From Leifsonia poae (GTDB taxonomy: Bacteria; Actinomycetota; Actinomycetes; Actinomycetales; Microbacteriaceae): a stretch of 46,600 nucleotides of DNA. Positions within the stretch are counted from its first letter, which is position 1, and each line of letters begins with the position of its first letter. The translations under genes were made by a program, and so were the position numbers. Under the pieces are notes generated by a model. It was given only the letters and a program-made list of their open reading frames with translations, made no database searches and was not told the origin of the DNA. Where the stretch lies: NCBI RefSeq assembly GCF_027921845.1, contig NZ_BSEN01000001.1, forward strand, positions 629,183 to 675,782, in the 5' to 3' direction. Of the stretch, positions 26,772 through 34,875 are shown one piece after another.

Positions 26772-29700
26772 GTGCGACTCAAACTCACGCTGTCCCGCGC
26801 GTCCGGCCCCGGGGACGACATCGTCGTCACCGCCGACGCCGCCGCGAGCATCTCGGAGGTCGCCTCGACGATCCGCCGCCTCGATCCGCGAACAGAAGCG
26901 ATGACGACGGATGCGCGCGCGCTCACGTTGCGCGCGGCACTGCCCGGACAGGCCGAGCCGCTCGTGCTCCCGCCCGACGCCCCGATCGGCGAGGCCTGGA
27001 TCGGCAGCGGCGCCACCGTGAGCCTCGCCGATGCCGGCGTCTACTACGCACCGAACGATCTCGCGGACGCGCCCGTGGTGGCGACGCTCGCGGTCGTGAG
27101 TGGTCCGGATGCCGGGCGCGAGTTCCCGCTGCGTCGCGGCACCACCGTGCTCGGGCGCGACGAGCAGAGCCACATCGTGCTGCACGACCCGCTCGTGTCG
27201 AAGAAGCACGTGCGCTTCGAGGCGGCGGACGGCGTCGAGGTGGTCGATCTGGGGTCGGCGAACGGAGTGGTCGTCGACGGCGGGATCGTCTCGCGGTTCA
27301 CCATCCGGCGTGGCGAGACCCTGCTGATCGGCGACTCCGAGGTGCGGATCACCGTGCTCGGGCTCACCGATGTTCCGGCGGCGGCCCCGAAGGCCGGACC
27401 GATCTTCTTCAACCGGTCGCCGCGCGTGGAGCAGCGGTACGCCGGCCAGACGTTCCAGGCGCCGGAGGTGCCGGCCGAGAAGGAGGACCCGCCCTTCCCG
27501 CTCCTGGCGATGCTCACCCCCCTGCTGCTCGGTGGGGCGCTGTTCTTCGTCACGCACAATGCGTCGTCGCTGCTGTTCATCCTGCTCTCGCCGGTGATGC
27601 TGATCGGCAACTACGTCACCGGCCGGACGCGAGCGAAACGCCAGCTGAAGAAGGCGATCGCGGTGTTCGACAAGCGCCTCGACGCCCTCGCGGAGAAGCT
27701 CGAGTCGGAGCGCGCCCGCGAGATCGAGCTGCGCCGCGCCGAGTCGCCGACGACCGCCGCCGCGCTGGCAGACGCCGTGCAGCGCGGTCCGCTGCTCTGG
27801 ACGAGACGGCCGGAGCACTGGTCATTCCTCAACGTGCAGCTCGGGATCGGATCGATGCGTTCGCGCAACACCATCGCTGCCGTCGACCGGGGTGAGATGC
27901 TCGTGGAGTTCCAGGAGCGACTCGACGCGGTCATCCGGGAGCACGAACGCGTCGACGGCGTTCCCGTGCTGGACAACCTGTACGAGTCGGGCGCCCTCGG
28001 CATCGCGGGACCGGACGAGCTCGCGGCCGGGTCGTTGAACGCCACGCTCGTGCAGCTCACCGCCCTGCACTCCCCCGCCGAGCTCGTCGTCGCGTCCCTG
28101 GTGTCGCCGCGCTGGTCGCGCGAGCTGGAGTGGCTCAAGTGGCTGCCGCACACGTCGTCGCCGCACAGCCCGCTCGGCGGCAGCCATCTCGCCGACAGCG
28201 CCTCGAGCGCCGCGACCGTGCTCAGCGCGCTCGAAGGCGTGATCGAGGCCAGGCTCGCCGAGGCCAAGGGGGCTCGACGACGCGGCGCGATGGAGCAGGA
28301 GCGCGCCGCCCTCGAGCGCGGCGCGGACGTCGGCCGCTCGGAGACTGTCGACGGCACCCCCTCGCCGATCCCGGCCATCGTCGTGGTCATCTCCGACGAC
28401 GTCTCCGTGGACCGCGCACGGCTCGTGCAGCTGGCCGAGGTCGCCGCCGACGCCGGCGTCTTCCCGGTCTGGCTCAGCAACGACACCGCCTCGCTGCCCG
28501 CGGTCTGCCGCACCTATCTGGCGCACGACGATCGCGCCGACCGGGCGACCGTCGGCTTCGTGCGCGTCGGCGAGACAATCTCGGATGTCGTCACCGAGCC
28601 GGTGCAGGCGGCTGTCGCCCTCGACTTCGCCAAGCGCATGGCCCCCGTGATCGACGCGGGCGCGCTCGTCGCCGACTCCAGCGACCTCCCGCGCTCGATC
28701 TCGCTCGTGAGCCTGCTCGGTCACGAGCTGGTCGAGTCGTCGAACTCGGTGGTGGACCGCTGGCGGCAGAACGCCTCGATCCACGACCGGACTCCGGGCA
28801 TCCGGCCCGTCAAGCGCCGCGCGGGAACGCTGCGGGCGATCATCGGCTCCGGCGGTGTCGACGCCATGCACCTCGACCTGCGCACGCAGGGCCCCCACGC
28901 GCTGGTCGGCGGAACGACCGGCGCGGGCAAGAGCGAGTTCCTGCAGGCGTGGGTGCTCGGGATGGCCGCCGAATACAGCTCCGACCGCGTGACCTTCCTC
29001 TTCGTCGACTACAAGGGCGGCTCGGCCTTCGCCGACTGCGTGACGCTTCCGCACTGCGTCGGCCTCGTGACGGATCTCAGCCCGCACCTGGTGCGCCGCG
29101 CGCTCACCAGCCTCCGCGCCGAACTGCACTACCGTGAGCACCTGCTCAACCGCAAGAAGGCCAAAGACCTGCTCGAGCTCGAGAAGCGCGGCGACCCCGA
29201 GTGCCCGCCCGCCCTGGTGCTGGTGATCGACGAATTCGCCGCCCTCGTCGGCGAGGTGCCGGAGTTCGTCGACGGCGTCGTCGACATCGCCCAGCGCGGC
29301 CGCTCGCTGGGCATCCACCTGATCATGGCGACGCAGCGACCGGCCGGCGTGATCAAGGACAACCTGCGCGCGAACACCAACCTGCGCATCGCGCTCCGGA
29401 TGGCGGACGAGTCGGACAGCCAGGACGTCGTCGGCGTGAGCGACGCAGCGCACTTCGATCCGGGCATCCCCGGGCGCGGCATGGCCAAGACCGGTCCAGG
29501 GCGGCTCACGCAGTTCCAGTCGGCATACGCCGGTGGCTGGACCGCGCGGGAGCCGGAACGCGCGGGCGTCGAGGTGGCCGAACTGCGCTTCGGCGGCGAG
29601 ATCCGCTGGGACGAACCCGGTGGCGTCGTCGACGAGGAGCGCGACCTCGGGCCGACCGACCAGCAGCGTCTCGTGACGTCGATCATCCACGCCCAGGCCG

Positions 29701-31256
29701 CGGCGCACATCCCGGGCCCGCGGCGACCGTGGCTCGACGAGCTCGCGGCGGTCTACGACCTGGGTCTGCTGCGACAGCGCACCGACGCGGAACTGCTCAT
29801 CGGCGTGAGTGATGTGCCCGACCGCCAGCAGCAGGTGCCGGTGTACTTCTCGCCCGACGTCGACGGCAACATCGCGATCTACGGCACGGGCGGCTCCGGC
29901 AAGTCCGCCGCTCTGCGCACGCTCGCCTCGGCGGCGGCGATCACCCCGCGCGGCGGCCCGGTGCGCGTCTACGGCCTCGACTTCGGCGCCGGCAGCCTCC
30001 GGATGCTCGAGGCGATGCCGCACGTCGGATCGATCATCCCGGGCGATGACGCCGAGCGCATCATCCGCCTGTTCCGGATGCTCAAGACCGAGCTCGACGA
30101 TCGAGGACCGCGCTTCGCCGAGGCCAACGCCTCGAGCATCACGGAGTACCGCCGCCTCGCCGGACGCCCGGACGAGCCGCGCATCCTGCTGCTCATCGAC
30201 GGCTTCCCGAACTTCCGCGAGGACTTCGAGATCCCCGCCGGCCGCTCGATCTGGTACGACGTCTTCAAGGACGTGCTGAGCGACGGGCGGCAGCTGGGCA
30301 TCCACGTGGCGCTCACCGGCGACCGCGCCGGCGCGGTGCCCACCTCGATCGGCTCGATGGTGCAGCGCAAGGTGGTGCTGCGGCTCGCGGACGATGGCTA
30401 CGGGATGCTCGACGTGCCGAGCGACATCCTGGGTCCGTCGTCGCCTCCCGGACGCGCGATCGTCGGCGGCTACGAGACGCAGATCGCGATCCTCGGCGGC
30501 AGCACGTCGGTCTCCGACCAGTCCGCGGCGACCACCCGCCTGGCCGAGGCGATGGTGCGGGCCGGGGTGCCCTCTGCTCCGCCCATCGGCGCGCTGCCGA
30601 AGGAACTGCAATTCTCGGGGCTGCCGACGTCGCACGACGGCGCGCCCGTGCTCGGCGTGAGCGACCTCGACCTCGGCCCGTTCGGCTTCGAACCGTCGGG
30701 CACGCTGCTCGTCGCCGGCCCTCCCGCGAGCGGCCGCACCAGCACGCTGGCGGCGCTGGCCGCATCCGTCACCCGCTTCGATCCCGAGACGCGCCTCTAC
30801 TACATGGGCAACGCGCGTTCACCGCTCGCGTCGGCGGCGCACTGGACGGACACGGCGACGACACCGGACGAGGCGGCTGCGCTCGCCCGTGACCTCGCGG
30901 CGGCGGTCGCCGACCCGGACACCGAAGGACGGATCGCGGTGTTCGTCGAGAGCATCGGCGACTTCCTGCAGACGCCGGCGGACTCGCCGATCGTCGAGTT
31001 GGTGCGCGCCGTCCGCCGCAGCGATCACCTGCTGGTGGCCGAGGCGGAGACCAGTGCGTGGGGTTCGTCGTGGCCGCTGCTCGGCGAGGTCAAGAACGGT
31101 CGCCGCGGACTGCTGCTGCAGCCGGACTCGGTGGAGGGCGACCTGCTGCTGAAGACGCCGCTGCCGCGGCTGAACCGGGCGGAGTTCCCGCCGGGGCGCG
31201 GGATGTACATCGCGAAGGGGAAGTTCGCGCGGGTGCAGGTGCCGCTGGTCGGGTGA
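26772..31256 (+). CDS. EssC/EccC-type T7SS ATPase with FHA domain
   Basis: This is a 1494-residue membrane ATPase. It starts with GTG; TATCGT lies six bases upstream, so the mRNA is probably leaderless. Layout: a small N-terminal domain (1-95); an FHA domain (about 105-200: VLGRDEQSHIVLHDP, VSKKHVRF, DLGSANG); two membrane helices (about 241-283); then three FtsK/SpoIIIE modules. Module 1 has Walker A GGTTGAGKSE (near 713) and Walker B LVLVIDEFAAL (near 816). Module 2 has YGTGGSGKSA (near 1038) and ILLLIDGF. Module 3 has GPPASGRTST, with Lys replaced by Arg and no Walker B Asp, so it is probably inactive. FHA-TM-ATPase order matches EssC more than mycobacterial EccC. Confidence 0.9.
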   Translation: MRLKLTLSRASGPGDDIVVTADAAASISEVASTIRRLDPRTEAMTTDARALTLRAALPGQAEPLVLPPDAPIGEAWIGSGATVSLADAGVYYAPNDLADAPVVATLAVVSGPDAGREFPLRRGTTVLGRDEQSHIVLHDPLVSKKHVRFEAADGVEVVDLGSANGVVVDGGIVSRFTIRRGETLLIGDSEVRITVLGLTDVPAAAPKAGPIFFNRSPRVEQRYAGQTFQAPEVPAEKEDPPFPLLAMLTPLLLGGALFFVTHNASSLLFILLSPVMLIGNYVTGRTRAKRQLKKAIAVFDKRLDALAEKLESERAREIELRRAESPTTAAALADAVQRGPLLWTRRPEHWSFLNVQLGIGSMRSRNTIAAVDRGEMLVEFQERLDAVIREHERVDGVPVLDNLYESGALGIAGPDELAAGSLNATLVQLTALHSPAELVVASLVSPRWSRELEWLKWLPHTSSPHSPLGGSHLADSASSAATVLSALEGVIEARLAEAKGARRRGAMEQERAALERGADVGRSETVDGTPSPIPAIVVVISDDVSVDRARLVQLAEVAADAGVFPVWLSNDTASLPAVCRTYLAHDDRADRATVGFVRVGETISDVVTEPVQAAVALDFAKRMAPVIDAGALVADSSDLPRSISLVSLLGHELVESSNSVVDRWRQNASIHDRTPGIRPVKRRAGTLRAIIGSGGVDAMHLDLRTQGPHALVGGTTGAGKSEFLQAWVLGMAAEYSSDRVTFLFVDYKGGSAFADCVTLPHCVGLVTDLSPHLVRRALTSLRAELHYREHLLNRKKAKDLLELEKRGDPECPPALVLVIDEFAALVGEVPEFVDGVVDIAQRGRSLGIHLIMATQRPAGVIKDNLRANTNLRIALRMADESDSQDVVGVSDAAHFDPGIPGRGMAKTGPGRLTQFQSAYAGGWTAREPERAGVEVAELRFGGEIRWDEPGGVVDEERDLGPTDQQRLVTSIIHAQAAAHIPGPRRPWLDELAAVYDLGLLRQRTDAELLIGVSDVPDRQQQVPVYFSPDVDGNIAIYGTGGSGKSAALRTLASAAAITPRGGPVRVYGLDFGAGSLRMLEAMPHVGSIIPGDDAERIIRLFRMLKTELDDRGPRFAEANASSITEYRRLAGRPDEPRILLLIDGFPNFREDFEIPAGRSIWYDVFKDVLSDGRQLGIHVALTGDRAGAVPTSIGSMVQRKVVLRLADDGYGMLDVPSDILGPSSPPGRAIVGGYETQIAILGGSTSVSDQSAATTRLAEAMVRAGVPSAPPIGALPKELQFSGLPTSHDGAPVLGVSDLDLGPFGFEPSGTLLVAGPPASGRTSTLAALAASVTRFDPETRLYYMGNARSPLASAAHWTDTATTPDEAAALARDLAAAVADPDTEGRIAVFVESIGDFLQTPADSPIVELVRAVRRSDHLLVAEAETSAWGSSWPLLGEVKNGRRGLLLQPDSVEGDLLLKTPLPRLNRAEFPPGRGMYIAKGKFARVQVPLVG

Positions 31257-31275
31257 GGGTTGTGCGGGGGCGCTC

Positions 31276-31366
31276 GTGGGTGGGGAGCTCGCGGGTGCCA
31301 GCGCGCGCGGGTGGCGGCGCCCGCGGGTGGCAGTGCTCGCGGGTGGCAGTGCTCGCGGGTGGCAGT
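31276..31366. repeat. 16-base tandem repeat array
   Basis: About five to six units of GCGGGTGGCAGTGCTC follow the ATPase stop. The last 2.75 units (31323-31366) are identical; earlier ones (31291-31306, 31307-31322, and a 15-base unit at 31276) are degenerate. This lies in a non-coding region between convergent genes. Confidence 0.9.
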
Positions 31367-31374
31367 TATCCACA
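31366..31374. other. Perfect DnaA-box sequence
   Basis: TTATCCACA at the end of the 16-base repeat array is an exact DnaA box. Only one is present and there is no dnaA, dnaN or AT-rich tract nearby, so it is not an origin. It could be a DnaA-titration site or chance. Confidence 0.4.
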
Positions 31375-31403
31375 GGATCCAGGCATGCACGAGCATGAGC
31401 TGT

Positions 31404-31454
31404 CACTAATTGTCGCGTGAGACCCCGGAATCCGGGTCTGCGCGACAATTAGTG
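31404..31454. repeat. 51-base palindromic element between convergent genes
   Basis: CACTAATTGTCGCG and CGCGACAATTAGTG are perfect 14-base inverted arms. An inner hairpin (AGACCC...GGGTCT) fills most of the loop. The arms are AT-richer than their surroundings. It may be a bidirectional terminator for the ATPase gene and the convergent membrane gene, or a dispersed REP/MITE-like element. Confidence 0.75.
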
Positions 31455-31464
31455 CCGACTCACG

Positions 31465-31512
31465 GAGCCGGAGAGCCAGAGAGCCGGAGAGCCAGAGAGC
31501 CGGAGAGCCGGA
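31465..31512. repeat. Six 8-base tandem units
   Basis: Six consecutive units of GAGCCGGA or GAGCCAGA run up to the stop codon of the minus-strand membrane gene. The first five alternate between the two variants, making a 16-base higher-order unit. Probably slippage-derived. Confidence 0.9.
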
Positions 31513-31513
31513 G

Positions 31514-32008
31514 CTACTCGTCGTCGTCGCTCTCCCACGGCCAGCGGGGCCGGCCGCGCTGGCGGAAGCGTCCGACGAGCACGAGCTGGTAGAGCAGGGT
31601 CACGAGGAACGCGGCGATGCCTACCGTGATCGCGTACCAGCTGCCGAGCTGAGCGAACGTGAACAGGAAGTAGTGGAACGGCTGCGATGGGTCGCCGGCC
31701 GCCCCCGCAATGCCACCCGCCGCGGCGTAGACGAAGTAGGCCGCCAATCCGACGCCGAGGGCGACCCCCGGCATGACCCGCTGATTGTCCGCGGGAACCC
31801 GCAGGCCCAGGGAGAGCAGGAACGCGAACACGGTCAGCGTCGCCGCGCCGGTCATCACCGGACCGACGAGGGTTCCGACGTCGGGGTCGGCGATCACTTC
31901 GGTGTTGGTGGCGAGCGAGATCAGGCCGAAGGCCGCGACCACGATCGCGAGGTAGAGGAACGCCGCAAAGGCCGCGACGACCGCCGCATACGCACGCTCG
32001 TCACGCAT
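31514..32008 (-). CDS. Small polytopic membrane protein (possibly DUF6121-type)
   Basis: This 164-residue protein starts MRDERAYAAVVAAFAAFLYL. It has four hydrophobic helices and a charged C-terminal tail (RFRQRGRPRWPWESDDDE). GAGGAG lies eight bases before this ATG; a GTG three codons upstream would overlap that site, so it is rejected. The layout resembles a small membrane family common in Microbacteriaceae (DUF6121), but that name is from memory. It starts 33 bases after the next gene's stop and may be cotranscribed. Confidence 0.7.
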   Translation of the reverse strand: MRDERAYAAVVAAFAAFLYLAIVVAAFGLISLATNTEVIADPDVGTLVGPVMTGAATLTVFAFLLSLGLRVPADNQRVMPGVALGVGLAAYFVYAAAGGIAGAAGDPSQPFHYFLFTFAQLGSWYAITVGIAAFLVTLLYQLVLVGRFRQRGRPRWPWESDDDE

Positions 32009-32041
32009 GGCCGGCACTCCTCGTGCGTCGTTCTCGAGAGA

Positions 32042-33244
32042 TCAGTACCCGGTCTGCGCGGGAGCGGGCGTCGCGTAAGCCGAGACCGCCTGGTTCTGGG
32101 CGTCGGCGAGCTGCTGGTCGTAGTCGGCCTGCGCCTCGGCGTTGCGCACCTTGAGCTTGCGGCCGCGGGCGGCGAGCCACGCGCCGGTCCACACCGAGAC
32201 CTCGCGGGCGATCACACCGGCGAGCACGGCGAACGGGTTGACCCACAGGCGGCTCAGCAGAATGCCCGCCTCGTTCTGGGTGAGCTTGCCGGGGTTCGCG
32301 TCGAGGAAGACCGCACCGATGTAAGAGAGGTACACCAGCACGGCTACGAACAGACCGCCCAGGATGTACGCCCACCAGCGTGCTCGGTTCAGGATCTGGA
32401 TCAGCACCACCATCGCGACGAAGAACACCACGACGGGCACCCAGCCCGCATACGACCGGACGAACAGGTTCAGGTTGTCGACGAAGGCGGTCCCCGGCGT
32501 CAGGATGTTGCCGACGATGACGACCGCGGCAGCCCACAGGGCGAGGAACACGACCGTGCCGACGAGCGCGATCAGGATGCCCACGCCGCGGTTGCTCTTC
32601 TTCTTGGGCGGCTCGGGGCGCTGCACGTAGATAGGAGTGACCGGCTGCGGCTGCTGCGCATAGGCGGCCGTGGGCGCGGCCGTCGCCTCGCCGGCGTACG
32701 GCGCGGTCGCTGCTGCGGCGCCTGCCGTGGCGGCGCCGCCTGCGGTCGCGGCTTCTGCGGCGACGATCACGGGGGTGGCGGACTCGGCAGGAGACGCCGT
32801 GTCGATGGTCGCGGTGCCGGCTGCGGCTGCAGGAGCAGTCTCGACATCCGGGATGTCTGCGGTGTTCGAGCGCGCAACGGCGGCGGCGACGTCGTCGTCG
32901 GACGTGACGACCGGCTCCGGCTCGACGGGCGCCGGGGCGGCGGTCTTCGCTTTGGCGGCCTTGGCCGGCGTCGCCGGAACCTCTGCAACGGGGGTCTCGG
33001 GGTGGTTCACGTGGCCGCGGGCGGCGACGGGCTTGGACGGCGGGTTGGCGACATCCGGATCGGTGTCGTGCGGCTCGCCGGCGCTGCCGGCCTCGGGCGC
33101 AGCGGATGCCGCAGGTGAGGCGGGCGCGGCCGCGGCGGACTCGGCGGGAGCCGTTGCGGGCGCGACCTGACCGGTCGCCGAGTCGGTCTGCGCGGCGGCG
33201 TCGCCCGAACGTGCGTCCGGTTTCTCCGGCGTCGTGTTGCTCAT
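32042..33244 (-). CDS. Hypothetical membrane protein with Ala/Pro-rich N-terminus
   Basis: This is a 400-residue protein. Residues 1-210 are Ala/Pro/Glu-rich and probably disordered. A KKKSNRG cluster is followed by four membrane helices (GVGILIALVGTVVFLALWAA, YAGWVPVVVFFVAMVVLIQI, YILGGLFVAVLVYLSYIGAV and a fourth near WVNPFAVLAGVIAREVS). The tail is charged and Gln-rich. No family is recognised with confidence. The start is ATG after GAGGAG; a longer frame is rejected. Confidence 0.7.
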   Translation of the reverse strand: MSNTTPEKPDARSGDAAAQTDSATGQVAPATAPAESAAAAPASPAASAAPEAGSAGEPHDTDPDVANPPSKPVAARGHVNHPETPVAEVPATPAKAAKAKTAAPAPVEPEPVVTSDDDVAAAVARSNTADIPDVETAPAAAAGTATIDTASPAESATPVIVAAEAATAGGAATAGAAAATAPYAGEATAAPTAAYAQQPQPVTPIYVQRPEPPKKKSNRGVGILIALVGTVVFLALWAAAVVIVGNILTPGTAFVDNLNLFVRSYAGWVPVVVFFVAMVVLIQILNRARWWAYILGGLFVAVLVYLSYIGAVFLDANPGKLTQNEAGILLSRLWVNPFAVLAGVIAREVSVWTGAWLAARGRKLKVRNAEAQADYDQQLADAQNQAVSAYATPAPAQTGY

Positions 33245-33290
33245 GTGCCACTCCTCGATCGGCCCGCGGTGGGCTCCGTCAGTGGTGCCC

Positions 33291-33318
33291 ACTGTAGCAA
33301 CGAGGTGCACGAAGTCCA
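33291..33318 (-). promoter_or_regulatory. Possible promoter for the 32042-33244 gene
   Basis: The minus strand reads TGGACT (33313-33318), 16 bases, and TACAGT (33291-33296). The -10 fits TANNNT and the -35 matches four of six. The predicted leader is about 40 bases. Confidence 0.5.
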
Positions 33319-33358
33319 GGGAGGGCGGACGGCGAGGGGTGGAGGCGGGTGAGGGGCG

Positions 33359-34075
33359 TTATTTCTTGGTGGCTGTGACCTCCGTCGCGGCCTTCGGCTG
33401 GTCGAGGACGTAGATGAGACCGCTCACGGTGCCGTCGAATCCGGGGCTCGTGGTCGACGGAGCCGACGAGAAGCCGGTGACCAGGAACAGCCGCTGACCG
33501 GTCTGCGTGCCGTGGAGGAACGCCAGGATGTTCTCGTATGGTCCGTTCACCGACACGGTGATGGGTACCGCGGCGAAATTGGCCGGGGTGATCAGCGCGC
33601 TGATAACGGGAGGCACACCTGCGTTCGCCGCGGCCACGGGAGCGGTCGGCGCGACCGACGGAGCTGGGGTCGGCGTCGCGGACGGGGAGGCCGTTGGAGC
33701 CGGGGCGGCCGCGGCAGGCGGTGTGACGGTCTTGTACGCCTGCGCGTCGGCGGCGGTCCAGTTCGTGATGGTCAACCCGTTCTGGGCGGCGATCGCGTAC
33801 AGCTCGTCGACGAAGGCCGGGATGGACTGATCAGCCGGAACCGACTTCTGCAACGCCGTGAGCTTGTCCTGAAGCGCAGGCAGGTTCTTGTAGTCCTTCT
33901 TCAGCTGCTCCAGCGCGGCGGCGCTCTGCGCGTTCGTCGTCTGGATCGTCGCGGTCTGCGCGTCGGCGGCCGATGCCGCGTCGAGCTGCGGCTGCACGGC
34001 GACCACCCAGCCGAGAGCGACCACGACGACCATGAGGAGCGCTGCTCCGATGGCCCAGAGGCGTGTCTTGTCCAT
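33359..34075 (-). CDS. pilO: Type IV pilus assembly protein PilO-like
   Basis: This is a 238-residue bitopic protein. It has a short N-terminus, a membrane helix (about 7-27), a coiled coil (34-90), a Pro/Ala/Thr linker (118-150) and a C-terminal ferredoxin-like part. PilO forms the inner-membrane alignment complex with PilN. The upstream open frame is longer, but MDKTRLWAIG matches the gene layout, 2 bases after pilN. It is the last gene of the pilus cluster. The identification rests on context and topology more than on sequence motifs. Confidence 0.75.
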   Translation of the reverse strand: MDKTRLWAIGAALLMVVVVALGWVVAVQPQLDAASAADAQTATIQTTNAQSAAALEQLKKDYKNLPALQDKLTALQKSVPADQSIPAFVDELYAIAAQNGLTITNWTAADAQAYKTVTPPAAAAPAPTASPSATPTPAPSVAPTAPVAAANAGVPPVISALITPANFAAVPITVSVNGPYENILAFLHGTQTGQRLFLVTGFSSAPSTTSPGFDGTVSGLIYVLDQPKAATEVTATKK

Positions 34076-34077
34076 CG

Positions 34078-34875
34078 CTACTTTCCCTTCGGCTGGAAGC
34101 GCTTGTCGAAAGCCGCGTCGTTGATGTGCATCGTGATGTTCACGGTGTACTGGTTCGTCGTCTTGTCGAGCGTGATCGTGCCGGGGGTCGCATCCGCGTA
34201 TCCGGGGAGCTTGGCGAGCGCGCGCAGCCACTCGGGGACCTGCGGGATGTTCGGGCTCGACGCAGTGAACGTGAGGGTCGCTACACGGGCAGGCTGCAGA
34301 GGCACGGTCGCCTGCGCGTAGATGGCCATCGGCGTGGACGAGTCGACCGTCACCTTCTGCATCGAGACGTCACCCGGGAGCGTCCCCTGAACGCGGCCGA
34401 GGTAGGCCTTCCAGTCGATCTCCGTCGACGCGCCCACCTGCTGCGCCGCCTGCGCGACCGCCACCTGTCCCTGAACCTGGCGGACCTCTACGAAGTCCTG
34501 CTGCTGTGCGAGGAGCGTGGCCGTCTCTGACTGCGCCAGGAGCATGCGGGCCTGGGCCGCCACGTTGAACGCGAAGGCGGCCCCGGCCGCAAGCACCATG
34601 ACGATCACCGTGGCCAGCACGCCGTATCCCAGACCGCGCCGGAGCCGCTTGGCTTTGCGACCCGCACGGACCTCGAGCGGGAGCAGGTCGACACGGGGGG
34701 CGCCGCCGACGACGAGGGCGTCCCGCGTCGGGGCCTTCTGTTTAGAGGATCGACTTTCGCCGGCGGCCTTCGCCTTCTTGACCGTCTTGTCTTTGGACGA
34801 GCCCGTGGACGTCGTAGCGTCGGGCGCCACCTCGGGTTGTTCGGCGTCGGCAGGACGCCGCAGTGTGATGCTCAT
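34078..34875 (-). CDS. pilN: Type IV pilus assembly protein PilN-like
   Basis: This 265-residue protein has a Lys/Ser-rich tail (1-58), then VDLLP (62-66), the counterpart of the (V/I)NLLP peptide that inserts into PilM. A membrane helix follows (about 83-105), then a periplasm-side PilN-like fold. The tail before the motif is unusually long. It overlaps pilM by four bases and precedes pilO by two. Confidence 0.8.
   Translation of the reverse strand: MSITLRRPADAEQPEVAPDATTSTGSSKDKTVKKAKAAGESRSSKQKAPTRDALVVGGAPRVDLLPLEVRAGRKAKRLRRGLGYGVLATVIVMVLAAGAAFAFNVAAQARMLLAQSETATLLAQQQDFVEVRQVQGQVAVAQAAQQVGASTEIDWKAYLGRVQGTLPGDVSMQKVTVDSSTPMAIYAQATVPLQPARVATLTFTASSPNIPQVPEWLRALAKLPGYADATPGTITLDKTTNQYTVNITMHINDAAFDKRFQPKGK

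Noticed and set aside
31366-31374. DnaA box as part of a replication origin
   Set aside because: Only a single box is present, with no AT-rich region, dnaA, dnaN or parAB nearby; a chance hit in 46 kb is quite likely.
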